Shown here: positions 24,592 through 37,086 of the stretch, one piece after another | How positions within the stretch are numbered: position 1 is the stretch's first letter | Layout of the letters: every line of letters starts with the position of its first letter | Assembly: GCA_930367205.1 (NCBI GenBank) | Contig: OV884009.1 | Span: forward strand, 37,457,841-37,521,840 | Reading direction: 5' to 3' | Source of the DNA: Acanthosoma haemorrhoidale | Lineage: Eukaryota > Arthropoda > Insecta > Hemiptera > Acanthosomatidae | Length of the DNA: 64,000 nucleotides | Made by a program: the position numbers and the translations under genes | Notes under the pieces: generated by a model | Told to the model about the DNA's origin: nothing | Seen by the model: the letters and a program-made list of their open reading frames with translations, nothing else | The model's database searches: none

Positions 24592-24905
24592 ACAAATACA
24601 TGCAGAAGTCTGTATAGTAAGACATTAGATAAAAAATAATACAAATTAAAAGACATACAAACCGACAGCCAACATTTAACATTATTCCAACCATTTTTTG
24701 TATGAAATTTTCGAACAGCGGCCGCCAAACTTTCATTATTTTTGAGATAATGTTGACAATAGAACACGTTGTTCTATCGTGTAACGCTCCATTTTTACTA
24801 ACCCTAAACTGTCAGCTGTTAAATTGGTTTTTTTTAGGGTTGCCAGCAACTTTACTGCACAAATGGTGGCAATTTAAATTCTTGGGTTAATTCTGGGACA
24901 CCCTT
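24592..24905 (-). mobile_element. remnant of a mariner-superfamily transposon (same family as 37004-38715)
   Basis: The right end reads, on the minus strand, GGGTGTCCCAGAATTAA, the same terminus as the element at 38715. The following sequence matches 38480-38700 nearly base for base. It encodes the start of a helix-turn-helix region; a downstream piece reads YLKNNESLAAAVRKFHTKNG, the conserved segment following YTxEQR in this transposase group. The catalytic half and the left terminus are absent. Confidence 0.8.
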
Positions 24906-25204
24906 TATGCATTGTATATAATCATAACTCCGGTGCTAGGACCTGGACAAAGGTGGTCAAGACTTTCAAGCCCCGCTAGGTCTTCGGTGTTCGCTCTTGT
25001 TGGCCTTTCTTCACACTCAAATATACACGCTCACACTTGCCCTTCTGTCATTTCTTCGCACGCTCAAATATGTCACCTGCCGTCGAATAAAGGTAGAGGA
25101 AACTCCGGACTACTGGCCTTAAGTGATAGGTTCACCCCTGGGAAAGTAGTAGGTATTATCGTCCAGCCCAAGGGAGATGTCCTACTTCGATTCGGTACAA
25201 AGAG
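24906..25204 (+). other. GC-richer stretch with open frame, unassigned
   Basis: The plus strand is open from 24912 to 25223 (103 codons). No motif was recognised. It borders the dispersed repeat at 25205 and could be part of the same unknown element. Confidence 0.3.
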
Positions 25205-25320
25205 CACAATAACGATCACATAACAGTAAAGCCTTTAAACCTCATTATTAATAAAAACAGCTGGAAATCATGACATAGTTTAAAGTAAAGACTTTGTACA
25301 GGAGGAGTGACTGCTTCAGA
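25205..25320 (+). repeat. dispersed repeat, copy A
   Basis: Resembles 34563-34680 in the same orientation. Shared landmarks are AACGATC, ACAGTAAA, CATTATTAATAAAAACA and AGTAAAG.CTTT. It could be part of an LTR, since both copies lie next to GC-richer unassigned sequence, but no terminal features were confirmed. Confidence 0.55.
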
Positions 25321-28300
25321 CGGATTGAGTGATGACTGTAGGTGAAAGGTTGAGGAATGAGCTCCAGTTTTTTTTTTCTCTCCCAAAAAACTTGTAGTAA
25401 TATTTTTCTTTGAAGTAACAATCGAATGTACTTAATAAATCTATATAAACTAAGAACGTACCTTTGTACATTATATTTACTGCATCTATTTATCTACATT
25501 TATGTGATTTGTGAAAATGTACTATTGAAAATAAAATATAAAGATAATTAGCTACAATAGCTTGAACCTTACATATCGCCATATGAACAGTGCAGAGGGT
25601 AGGGTTCGTGTGGTTTGTTTTACCTGAAGTAAATAATTTCCCAAGGGGTGGATACCTGAGCAAATTCATAGCCACATACGATTAATTCAAATAGTACTGG
25701 AGTTTCCCGCAGAGGGCTTATTTTCCGATGTTTACTTATTGGCTTTATGCCATCCCGACCATTTTTGGAATAAAACACTTATATATCTCTACGATAGCCA
25801 TAATAAATGTTTGAGTCAATCTGAAATTTTAATGGTATATTCACACCTGACAGTATTTAAATTTTGATTCAAATACAATAGGCCAACCTTTGACTAAGAA
25901 ATATTAAGATTTAAGCCCAAGCTCAAAAGCTATTAAAGATTTTTAAGTTCGGATTATCCCCTATTGCTAATGACACATTACTGATATTAGCTTTAATCAA
26001 AGAATTTTCGCCCTGAGTCGGTTGTATGATTTTTTTTGTTGTAAAAATGGACAATACGGTATAACAAATAAAATGAACTAGTGTCAATCAATCATATCAA
26101 TTAGTCATAATCATGATTATACCAACTATTTAATAATTTCTCAAGACATTCATTCCGAGTCCCAAGGGTACCTGTCAATATTGTCTAATCCCTTTGAAAG
26201 TCTTCTGCTTAGTACAAACAAATTCATAATTGGAGAAAAAATAGTCAACTCTCGATATGATTTTTGAACTCGCCACACAATTAGAAGTGGTTGCAGTTCA
26301 TTTTTTTTTTCTAATTCTGTTCCTAGAGGAGGGGAAGAAGTACCAACTGAAAAATGTAATAATCCAACAAAAACAAACGTAATATTAAAATAGATTTTAT
26401 ATGGAACAGATTTGTGAGGTCATTGCTCCTTGGATCTACGGCTATTTGTAAATTACGAGTTGAACATGATTTCACGCTACCTCTAATAAACGGGCTCGAT
26501 CTTGGAGTGACAAGTGACTAATTACCAATGAATAAATAATTGGTTCAACGCCCGGCGCCTGTGGGTGTGGGCTACTCGTAGTATACATGAGAATTCTCAA
26601 CTGTTTTGGGTGGATTCCTCATTCAGATTAAAAAAACAAAAAATGCTTTCAAAACTTTCCGGGCCGCTAATAAACGGTAGTAATTTATAGTTCAAATCGA
26701 ATCGTTTATTTCCCATATTTACGTAATAAAAAATAACAATATGGTGAGATGGAGTGCATCTAGTCTAAATACAAAATATTTATTTTCATCGTTTATGTTT
26801 GCGTAATTTTTTTAATATTTTTTAGTAATGGATTCTCGCTGTTTACATTTCTTTATAACTTTATCGCTTTCAAAATATCTAGAACACATCCAAATTTGGA
26901 TACTTCGTGCTACTTAACTTCTGAAGTGTATGATCAAATATTATTCGTAAAACAGGATCTTGGAATTTATGGTTCATAGTGTACTGGCTTAGTTGGAGAT
27001 ACATTTTTAAAACGAATGCCAATTTAGATTAACAGTATATAATAAAACGTTTGAGTACTCTACTCTATATAAGTATTCAATACGACTACAGAGCTCGTGT
27101 AAACAAAGTCGTATAATTGAAGATTGCAACTGATCGATCGGGATGGTTTGGCCTTATTCGTGCGGTTTCGTTATTCTTAATCATCCTCAGCGAGCCGATT
27201 CTGTCTAGCAGTCTGTTAATGTCTTTTGATTGTGTAAACTTCTAAAGAATAAAAGCAATAAACATTTACTTGATTAAATTTTGGCTATTAACATTGACTA
27301 GTGGTAACATAAGCTAAAATTAATGCCCCAATAATCCAAATAATAAAACCATCCCTTAGAAAAATATTGATAGGTCATTAACAATTAATTATATAAAAAA
27401 TATATATGTTTTTCTCGAAGTCTTGATTAAAAACATGGAGTATGTGTTCGAAAATAATTGTGTAAAGTCATCAAAAGTTCAACAGATGGACGTTATTTTG
27501 CATGGGAGTTTCTCTTCATGCACCAGAGATGCTTCATGTAGAAATGCTTATGAAATAGAATGAACGGTCAGTTATTTTAGTGAAATATAGTAATACAAAA
27601 AGTCTTTATCACTGCCAATAAAATAGTTTTCGTTATTTTGTTCCCGTGGCGTGATAAACCTTGAAGGTGCTCGAGGTTCATAAATGCGGACTTGGGCTCG
27701 CACATTGGGATGGATGACGATATTTGGTGTACCAAATTCTGAAAGTGTGTATCTTATAGTAAATCACAAATATACGGTCGCGAATGAAATTTGAGGAGCT
27801 AGATTAAAAAAATAGAAAAAATCACTAATTTCATCATTTTTCTTCTGCCAAATGTTTTTATTAGTAACATCCGATAATAAAAATTTTACATTATTGGTGA
27901 TGTAATAAATAAAGTGTTTGGAAAAAGCCTTGCTGTGTACTTTGGTGTTACTGAAGGTGTTGATAATGTCTAAATCCACTTTCTGTAAAAATTTTTATCA
28001 GGGATGTGCCTGAGCCAGGGGAATATAACTTAACTCTTGCAGCGTCAGACAACTCATCGTTGCTAATTAACAGTACGCTTAAATTCTTTCAAATACGATT
28101 CGGACTGCCCCCCCCCCACACGAAATCAATCAACAAAATAATTGTAAATGACTGTGCTCCAGCCTGTTTTAGTGGCGCAGTTACTCCACACCTCGAAAAA
28201 ATCAGTCATACTGATCATTTTTTTGGTAGCTGAAAACAAAAATGTATTATCGCCAAAAAGCGTAAAAAATTATGGTAGTCTATGACACTACATAACTCAA

Positions 28301-29650
28301 CGTTTCAGATAAAACAATAATCATCGTGGTATTCCATAGTATTCGATACTTTTGAGTCAAATGAATTTGAATATTGATAGTTAATGAAACTATTAAAACA
28401 TTAAATATTTCGCCATTAAAAAAAATATATATATAACAACGTATTATTTCTCTGGAACTTTATGAACAAATACACACTTGCCTAAACTTTGATGATAAAT
28501 AATAATAGGAGGTGCGGACTGTTGCGTATTCAACTGACGACTAAAATGACGAATGCGAAACAAAAACATCGTTATCTCTCTTCTTGTTTAAAGAACATTC
28601 GGCTGATCATTAGACCACCTTAGGCAAACACTAGCCGTTAAATGAAAATTATATTTACTCTCAAACTCTCGTTTAGGCCACATTGAAAATTTTGTGCAAC
28701 CACCACTGTGGGTTGGTCAAAGTACAACCTACGGCCTTTCCCACGGCGTGTGGTTTGGCATATCTCAAGTGGCCCCCTTCTCGTCGTTCCCATTGCCAGA
28801 CGTTCCTTCCTTGGCCTTCCAATTGCCAACTTCCTGAAAGTAGCTATCAGATGTTCTTTTTTATTTTTAAGTTCTTTCAAAGAATACTCCATAATAATAT
28901 TATTTAGAATTCATTTCCAAGCATCGTACACCTGAATTCCTATCTTTATACCTTTGATGTTGAGGATTCCATAAAATAGGTTCTCTCTCGTGCAAAGTCA
29001 AAAACGCCATTTGAACTTCATTATTCTAATTGGAACTAACTAGAAATAAGTTCTATAAAATCAAACAGCTCGTGTGAACTGGTGCACGAGTACTGGCTCA
29101 ACAAGGCTTTAATTGTGTGATGCACAACGACTTGACTTGTTTGTCCAGCAATGGCTAGACTTTGTTTCATGTTAAAGTATACATTATATTACTTAAAAAA
29201 AAAAAAGTTATACGATCGTATATACACTTAAAACGTTTTTATCCGCCAACATTGCCTGTGTCATATTTGCCGGTTAGATTAAAGCAGAAACAAGGTTTTC
29301 TTTCATTCCGTTATATTTGACGTGGCGGTTACGAAACCCAATCAACCAGCGACACTCTGTCATAATTCCCACTGCAAATATGCAACGAGTTTCAATTAGG
29401 AGTCTTATCAAAGGTCTTATTTTAGCATGCGGCTATTATAATAATGGCGACATCATTTTCCCCTCTGTACAGGTATGCATACACCATGCTGGGATAACAA
29501 ATAAATGAAGTGGAAGGCAACACGTTAAGCAGACACGAGTGGCCGACTCTAATTATTAGAGTCAATGGATTGATATATGTAATAGACCTTGTGTTATGGC
29601 GGGCAGTCAAGGTTACTCCCAACACGCCGATACAGAGCTTGTACAGATTA
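25321..29650. other. Long stretch without recognised gene
   Basis: AT-rich. A GC-richer patch at 28640-28860 is open on both strands, with a basic minus reading near GRPRKERLAMGTTRRG. It is not recognisable as any family. Nothing else was supported. Confidence 0.4.
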
Positions 29651-29712
29651 GTATATCTCCAGTAGTATATCCAACAGTATATCTCCAGTAGTATATCCAA
29701 CAGTATATCTCC
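29651..29712. repeat. 26 bp tandem repeat, 2.4 copies
   Basis: The unit GTATATCTCCAGTAGTATAT + CCAACA starts at 29651, 29677 and 29703. The visible copies are identical. Confidence 0.85.
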
Positions 29713-31170
29713 TCGTGAATATAACGGGATGTCCGGCATTTTCGTTTTGGGATCCAAAGTGAGAGCCTATACTTTTGAAAAGGTACGCTCTTAGATACCG
29801 ATCTTGTTTCATTGAAATTTTGCTCGGGGCTCTTAGGCAGAACTTGTATGTATATAATGTATGAATGAGAATTATATGTAAGTACGAATGAATAAATAAT
29901 GCTGTACAAACAAATTGTAATTTTCACAAATAATTATCTTTAAACTGACCAGAAATCATAACCACGACACCTTAAAGTTAGCTAATGGAATGGAATCTCA
30001 GCAAGTATTAAAGAAAATTTTATGAAAAATATTTTGTTTTATCATTTGCTGGGATCCCGTTTATAGAAATATGTTCCAAATGCATTCGATTGAAGCAGAC
30101 TCTCAAAAGGTTTTTGTAAAATTATTTTTTCCTTACTACAGCCCTTAAACACGGAGGGGAAAAAGTCGGTTTTTGGTTTGTGAGTACTATTGAAATTATT
30201 TTTAAGCTGTCGTCGCTAATACGGCCTTGACCCTGGGGAAAAATCCTAACGTTAAATCTTAAATCCCTGTTGTTCCGGGACATTAATATTAATTAATAAT
30301 TGACTGCTATGATATTGTCAAAAACATACGCGATAAATATATCATTAGATCATAGATAAAAAATAGGTCATTTTACTTAATAGTCTCAGTCACTATTGAA
30401 AAAGTACAAATAACCAATCGGTACTCAAGAGAAGGTTTTATCGAAGATAAATGCTTTTATATGCTTTAATAAATGAACACCTGTCTCTGGCCTACCAACC
30501 ATTTATTTTACACTGAAAGCAAGTCTTTCGGTGGCTAGAAAACCATTCTCAAGTATCTTGCAAATTGTAAGGTTGAACAGGGCGTAAAAGTTTAAAAAAA
30601 TTAATGCGAAGAGTTAAATAATTACTCCTATTGTAACGGAATCAGATATGTAATCAGTTTGGCCATAACCTCGATCGTATCAGTGCAAAATAAATTTTGA
30701 GTAGACCAGAGAGAGATGTATAATTATTAGTATGAACAGCCCACAACCAGTTACGAACACAATACGGAGGCATATTTATTCGTGGCCTTCATACAAAGTT
30801 AGCTGCATGAATCACTTGTCAGGAGCGAATGAATGAGAAAGGGAGAAGTACACTACCTGGAAATGGTCCAACCGGATGCGCCATTTACGAATAGGTAAGC
30901 GAAAATTAAAAATTCATAGCTGGAATCAACAGTCATATTAATAAATAACATAATATTTAATTCATTTTATGTTACATTGGCTCAGGGGCGCCCGATGCCT
31001 GACAATTACAATTACAAATTACAATGAAGCCGTACTCAAAATATTAATAACTAAAAGACTGATTTCTAGTGGCCCTAAAAATGAAATTAATGTCTTTATG
31101 GGTCTTCTTCCTGATTTAAACATTATGCACAACACTTTTTACTAAATTAATGATGCTACTCTCACTATTT
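29713..31170. other. Stretch without recognised gene
   Basis: About 29845-29935 weakly resembles the main jockey 3' UTR on the plus strand (GTATGAATGAGAAT...ACGAATGAAT) and may be a very old copy. Nothing else was seen. Confidence 0.35.
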
Positions 31171-31365
31171 TCAAGAAACCATTGAATTCTTTCTTATCAT
31201 TTGACACAAATAAAGTAAATTCCAGTGATTGATACCACTAGGCCGAGGTGAATTTGTTATTATACACAAGTATTTATTCTGTATTCTCTGAAGTATAAGG
31301 AAGTAACTAGTGCAGGGCATATTCCAGGATGGTGATGCATAGCTTAATAGAAGGCTGAAAAACAT
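31171..31365 (-). pseudogene. non-LTR RT C-terminal fragment (another family)
   Basis: The minus strand reads LLSYASPSWNMPC, then LQRIQNKYLCIITNSPR. This matches the conserved order of jockey-type RT C-termini: YG/SP.W, LQ..QNK.LR.I...PR. The sequence differs clearly from the window's main family. No 3' UTR or target duplication was recognised. Confidence 0.65.
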
Positions 31366-31700
31366 TTTATAAACTATTCCTTAATTATAATAAAAAAACT
31401 TACAGCTTCAAACTTGAATAAAACTGATTTTTTTATTGAGTTAAAGTTATATGCAAAGAAATACAATTCGGCTACTAAAGCTTTTAGCATATTTATTCAT
31501 TTATAGAATTTCATTTCTTTTTTTTTTTTCAAGAACAGAAACTCTTGTGTTTAAACCGGCTCCTGAGAACCTAACAATTAGCGAAACGGAAACGTATTTT
31601 TGGTTTTTTTTTTTTCATTTAAAAACAGATTATGTTTCTCCGCAGCTTTGTTGATTACTACCCGAACGTTTTCGGCGGACTCGGTCGTCGTGCTCAGTGG

Positions 31701-31807
31701 CTATAACACTGTATGGCTATAAGACGTGGTAACTATAACACTGTATGGCTATAAGACATGGTAACTATAACACTGTATGGCTATAAGACATGGTAACTAT
31801 AACACTT
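31701..31807. repeat. 32 bp tandem repeat, 3.3 copies
   Basis: The unit CTATAACACTGTATGGCTAT + AAGACATGGTAA starts at 31701, 31733, 31765 and 31797. The first copy has ACGTGG for ACATGG. Each unit contains GGCTATAA.AC twice in related form, so it may itself derive from a ~16 bp half-unit. Confidence 0.9.
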
Positions 31808-32049
31808 GCCGGGTTAGATATCAAACGACATTTGGCCAGACGGTTGCGGAGAGACAAAGGTCGTTTTATTTCCTAATGCACGCACTCCACGACATCAACA
31901 ACATTACATTTTAGAATATAAGTGTTCCTACAAGGATACATCACACGAGTTGAACTATAAATCATATATAAGGGAGTTAAAAAAAACTATTTATTAAATG
32001 GAACAATGATTGTTAGTAATTAGAATAATATTATTGTATTTACATCAAA

Positions 32050-32108
32050 GGGCCATTGCGTAGCACAGTGACTTCTTATTGCGGAGAACCGGGTTCAATT
32101 CTCCGCTA
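32050..32108 (+). repeat. tRNA-like SINE head
   Basis: Contains an A-box-like TAGCACAGTG and a B-box-like GGGTTCAATTCTC. The T arm forms an unusually long perfect stem, GCGGAGAA (32081-32088) with TTCTCCGC (32099-32106). No acceptor stem pairs across the ends, so it is a tRNA-derived retroposon and not a tRNA gene. Confidence 0.5.
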
Positions 32109-34039
32109 AGTATATTTTCTTCAGGTAACGGTTCTGGTCGAGGTCCACTCAGCCTCTTGAGAATGAACGAGTTGCTTACAAATAAATAAGTTTTTATTGT
32201 GCACTATTAAAAAACAGGTTATCCATAAATTTAGAACTGTCGATGTTAATTGGGTATTTTTTTTTCTTACCTTTCGACAAAACGTGTGACGCGATTCTGC
32301 AAGACATATTTATTTCCGAAATATGCTCATTGGGTTTTCGTCAAGATACGATATCGAGAAATATGGCAAGAAAAATCAAACGTGATAAAAGTCGAGCACG
32401 TTTCGCTATTTTTTTTTTTTAAGATCCTATTGTCTCAGCTCTTGTTACCCACTACCACCTCAAAGTTGCTAACGCAAAAATAATTTCAAAGATATTCCAT
32501 TTGTTGTTGAATGCTAAAATTCTGTCAGTTTTATTTTTAAACAAATATTTGTTTCTGTACAAGTTAATTGATATCTATCAATTCACAATTATTTCCAATC
32601 TCATATATAGTTCATTAAATGTATGTTTAATAATTCTATGTTTTGATGACCTGATACTATATATATTTTTTTTTGGAAAATAATGGGATAATTACTCTTC
32701 TTTAATCAGCGTCGAGTTTTATAAAAATAATTCCGGTAATTATATAGCAGATTACTGAACGAGAACCTTTAAAATATTCATTGCCAATAGACCCCTTGAG
32801 GTGGTACTTATTAATTAATTTGTAACATGCATTTTAAAGTATCCATTAATAGTTTCATCCAAAGGGAAAACCTGTACCTATTAGAGCCTCAAGGCCCAGT
32901 GCCTCATAAGGACGTACTGGACCTCGACCAATGAATATTTTTATGTGGTCATCATTATGCTTATACTGCGAGCCCCCCCCCCCCTCCACCGACTATGAGA
33001 AAGGTGAACACTTTATTGATGACGCGTACGATTATGCCCGCTTGTAGACTAGACAGAACCACAAATATAGAATCTCTTTAACCCCGCATATAAACGATTA
33101 CCGGAAAATCAGCAAAATCTAACCCCTATTTATTATTCATTTTAGTCACACATTAATTAAAAATGTATTTGTCAAATCGTTTATTTATTATGGGAAAGTC
33201 ATGGTCAATAGCTGTATACGAGAAAAACAAACCCTATCAAAACTACAGATAGCTTACGTGGAATGTTTTAGCTCGATCCTTCTAAACTAACTCATATAGA
33301 TGAAGGATATCTACTCCCTTTATTATTGATTAATATCTATTTCATTACAACCTATAAGCATATAATTTTACATCGTATTCCGTTGACTGATACATTGTAA
33401 TGAATTCGATTCCGATACTTTCTCCAAGACCAACGTACGTTGGCCAATAACACAACCAGATGAAAAGTCAAACTTTTTAGTCTCAAAAAAGGAATTTTAT
33501 GTAGAATGGTATAACTAATAATTGATGATGTACATTATTAGACTGCGTTTGAGGTTTTTATGATGACTCTATGAGCTCAAACGTATTCGTTATCTTGTTA
33601 ATGGTCAACGTCTTCCATAATCTTTAGTTAAGGATCTGTAAGGGTTGAATTCCCTTTAGCGTCGGCAGGAGAAACAGGCATGACTGACAGAAGCAGCAAG
33701 AGTCGGAAAGAACGAACACATCTTTAGGCTTGGAGTTTGTTGCCAATCCATTACCTTCGATGGATGAGAGGTTAGGACTTTTCTTAGTCTTGTCCGAGTC
33801 ACGGGCCCTTATGGGTTGAAGTATGAAACAACCATAGGTCGCATACACTTATTAAACCAGCTCCGTATTCGCTTTGTAGAACGGTTTTCCTAGGACCTCT
33901 TAAGCTCCCTTGCCGACTAAATATGCGTTAATTTTGTCGGCGCTTTCCGTTTTGTGACAAGCAGACTTTTGTTACCATCAACGAGAAATCTGTTTTTAAC
34001 TTTTCATATTGTGGCGTCTGAGACGTTCCAGTACATACG
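32109..34039. other. Stretch without recognised gene
   Basis: AT-rich. A C-run lies at about 32972-32984. Short ORFs without recognisable content. Confidence 0.4.
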
Positions 34040-34492
34040 TCAAACACTTAAACAATACACAATCACAAAGATCTGAGAGCTACAGGAGTTGGAAGACAAT
34101 GATCCCTGAGGATATTTAGGTGCTATAAGTATTAGAGTAGAAAGGGGAAGAGATGCTATATTGCTATATTGATTCTTTTTTTCAAGGAGCAGGCCCAGCC
34201 ACGCCGTATCGACGTAGGGGCTGGGATTATTGCCAGGGTTTACGAGCGAGCCTGGGAGCGCCCTTAGAGTGAAAAGCTGTAAAGATAGTAAAAATGGCAC
34301 GAGGGTGGGGGTGGGCGGCCGGTAAACATTGTCCAAGAGATCATAAAGCCTTCGGTCGCCTGTGACTTGACTGCTCCCTGCCGATTGATCAACAGTGCTT
34401 GCCAGATCACGGATTGACTGCCCATGAGTTCTTTTAGCGGTTTGGCGAGTCGACGGTTCACGTCCGGCTCCAACCATGCTAATCCGATCCAA
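34040..34492 (-). CDS. 150-codon ORF in GC-rich patch, unassigned
   Basis: The longest minus-strand frame outside identified transposons. The first 70 residues (34492-34280) are coded by GC-rich sequence and are polar, with SIRDLASTVDQSAGSS and TGDRRLYDLLDNVYRPPTP. The rest is L/S-rich and coded by AT-richer DNA, so the reading may end in the first half. The upstream region on the same strand (34500-34680) has an AATAAATAAAT motif and the dispersed repeat shared with 25.2 kb. An LTR followed by a retroelement leader or gag start is therefore one possibility. No zinc knuckle, protease or other domain is visible. It could equally be a host exon or a non-coding open frame. Confidence 0.25.
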   Translation of the reverse strand: MDRISMVGAGREPSTRQTAKRTHGQSIRDLASTVDQSAGSSQVTGDRRLYDLLDNVYRPPTPTLVPFLLSLQLFTLRALPGSLVNPGNNPSPYVDTAWLGLLLEKKNQYSNIASLPLSTLILIAPKYPQGSLSSNSCSSQIFVIVYCLSV

Positions 34493-34562
34493 GATACTTG
34501 TGACGTATGTTTAGAAGATATTTATTTATTTCAATATAACAAGGAAATCATTGCTTCAATTA

Positions 34563-34680
34563 ACGATCTCACAACAGTAAACACTTAAACACATTATTAA
34601 TAAAAACAACTCAGAATAATGGCCTTAATTATAGTAAAGGCTTTATACATTAGAGACTACGGAAGATGGAAATATACAGG
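34563..34680 (+). repeat. dispersed repeat, copy B
   Basis: Partner of 25205-25320, shown by the shared ACGATC, ACAGTAAA and CATTATTAATAAAAACA landmarks. Confidence 0.55.
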
Positions 34681-35574
34681 TATGGATTTGGTGGGGAGTT
34701 GACTTGACTGCAGGGTTTTATGAAAGATATCTTGGTTTTACTTGAAGTACAGAGTTTGGTGTTCCTTAGTAGGTATTCGGCACTAAGCATTTAACTCATG
34801 GCTAAGGGCCTGGTACCTGGAAAAATGTAATCAATATTAGCTCTTCAAACACTCAAGACACCTACGGTTCATTCATAAATTTCCACTGCGAAAGGGCAAT
34901 CAGGTACGCAAGGGATGATCGATAGTTGATAGTTTGGTGCTATTGAAAACCCAATATTATCGATAGTTTATAATTCCCATTTCAAAGAGAAAAACATTAT
35001 TTTACTAGGGAATCAGAGATAAGTAGACAAATATCCGAGTATTCATTATTTTTTTTAATGATAAAAAAGAGCAATTAAAACAAAATATTTTGAAATTTAA
35101 TTGGAAAAAAAAAATTTTGTTGAAAACACATACAGAAAAGATTTTTGACGCGTTAGTGAAAAATACAATATTGAGAGATTACATAAAAAATTACAAAGAA
35201 CTCAATTGTTAACATTTTTTTTTTTTCCTTACCTCTCAAACTTATAAAAATAGGATGTGGGAAAAATTATTTTGGGCTAATGAGTGCCTTTCACTAAGGG
35301 GAGTCCCCCATTTGAAGGATGTATGAGAAGGATATAGGGTGTGGAATGCCTAAAGGAGGCGGGTGGAATCAGGAAGGTAGTGAGAGTCTACCGAGGGGTA
35401 GGTACCTAGGCAATGGTTTGTAGTCGGCCAGGTCAAGCCTGGCCCGCCCCTGGCCCAGGCCAATTGTTAACTTACATGTTTAATAAAGAAAAATGAGTTC
35501 CGTGGAACTAGGTACCTAGTAATAATTTAAATAACTTATTTAATTAAACTTTGATTGAAAATCTCCCTATTCTT
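34681..35574. other. Stretch with GC-rich palindromic segment
   Basis: At 35426-35461, GGCCAGG...CCTGGCCC and CTGGCCCAGGCC form nested inverted repeats around CCCGCCCC. The same strand reads CAGGGGCGG when reversed, the type of sequence found at hAT ends. No gene is present. Confidence 0.4.
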
Positions 35575-35706
35575 TTCTTTTTGCCACATTTTGGCTAAGA
35601 AAGAAGTAAGCATTTTTGCCTTCCTTGGGCTCAGATTGCTTCGTTGATGAGCAATGACTTTTTCTGCACTGGAGAAAAAACGTTTTGACGGCCCTGAAGA
35701 CTCCGG
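35575..35706 (-). pseudogene. hAT transposase C-terminal remnant
   Basis: The minus strand reads ESSGPSKRFFSSAEKVIAHQ, then RSNLSPRKAKMLTSFLA. This is the conserved hAT C-terminal dimerisation motif (SS..SER.FS.AG......R..L.P....L.FL). Only this short part is present, with K in place of the usual E of the SER triplet. Upstream catalytic parts were not found. The GC-rich palindrome at 35426-35461 lies just downstream and may be a terminus. Confidence 0.75.
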
Positions 35707-37001
35707 TCTCATCAAATGTTCACTGATTGAACTGATCGCACTAGTTTAATTTACAACCCAACAACATGTGTAAGTTGTAAGTCGATAGTAAACATTAAAA
35801 TACCCGTTACTATTTAAATAATCCACGCGTATGATTTGGGATGCATGGTTTTTTAAAGGAGGGTGTTTGAACGAAACTTACAACATAACTACGAATGTCT
35901 CTTGTAAAAAAATTAATTCATGGGTCGTTATAAAAATAAAAAAATTCGTTTTTATAATAATAGTTAACCGAATCCTCAACAAATAATAAATATTATTAAT
36001 CGGGGGATTTTTTGTTAATTACCATACTCAACATCAAAGAAAAATAGTTTCATTAGTATTTAATTTATTTATAACCCTTCATTATGTCTTTGGGTAGTAT
36101 TTATTATTAGGGGAATCAGATGGAGTGAAGAACCAATCAAAATAACAAGCCGCTAAAAATAGACACTGGTTTAATTAACTGGTCGTGAACACGACTTTTG
36201 ATAATTATAATTTTTTTTAAATTAAGAAACAAATTACATATTGTAAATCAGGTGTCGAGATATTTAATTTTCATACCTAACTTCACATGACTAGGAAATA
36301 GTCGTTTGGAAAAAAAAATAATAATAATTAAGTTGTGAGTTGATTATCAGTTGTCATATTGATTTTGTTTGATGAAAGGAACCGCAATAATCTCTAGCAT
36401 GTAGATCAAACGCGGAACTTCATTCAAATCATAATTTCCCCAGCCAATAATAAATATATTCTTATTACATTGAGTAGAGTTTCAAATTAATGATTGGTGT
36501 CCTGATAATGAAATCTAAAAGGTGTTTTGACTTTAGTGGAGTATAATTAAAAAAAATTAGACTAAACTGTAATTAAGTCGTCTTCGAAACCCTCAAGTTT
36601 TGCGTTATGTCATAAATAATATGAATAAAATATTTAAAATTTTTTTTCAAACATCGGAAGAAAGAAAATAAATGAGTCAGTTTTAAGAACTCCAATCAAA
36701 TGACAGATTTTACACACCCTTTTAATGTTAGGGAGAATTAAAAAACCCGGACAAAATAATAAGTAACTAAATGACAATTTGAATGATAAAACATTGAAAA
36801 ATGTGATTAAAGCCTCGTAGGCTCCACTATGTCTGGGCCTCGAGTCGGATAGCTACCTAGAGATACACAATTGAATTAAACCAATAAAAAAGCCCCTATT
36901 ATTAAACAAAATGCTAATGGGCATGTTTATATAATTACTTTCATGTCAAAATTTTATCAGCTAGCTGTTTTTCTATGGAAAGTATCGCTAGATCTCGATT
37001 G
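35707..37001. other. Stretch without recognised gene
   Basis: AT-rich. Nothing supported. Confidence 0.4.
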
Positions 37002-37086
37002 TATAGGGTGTCACAGAATTAACGCAAGATTTGATTTAAATAGAAAACACAGTTTTTAGTATTTTTGTTGTTATTTTTTTATTAAA

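Noticed and set aside
28638..28892. Possible piggyBac or DNA-binding protein fragment on the minus strand
   Set aside because: Basic segments are visible, but no zinc-coordinating Cys pattern or other family motif could be confirmed in any frame.
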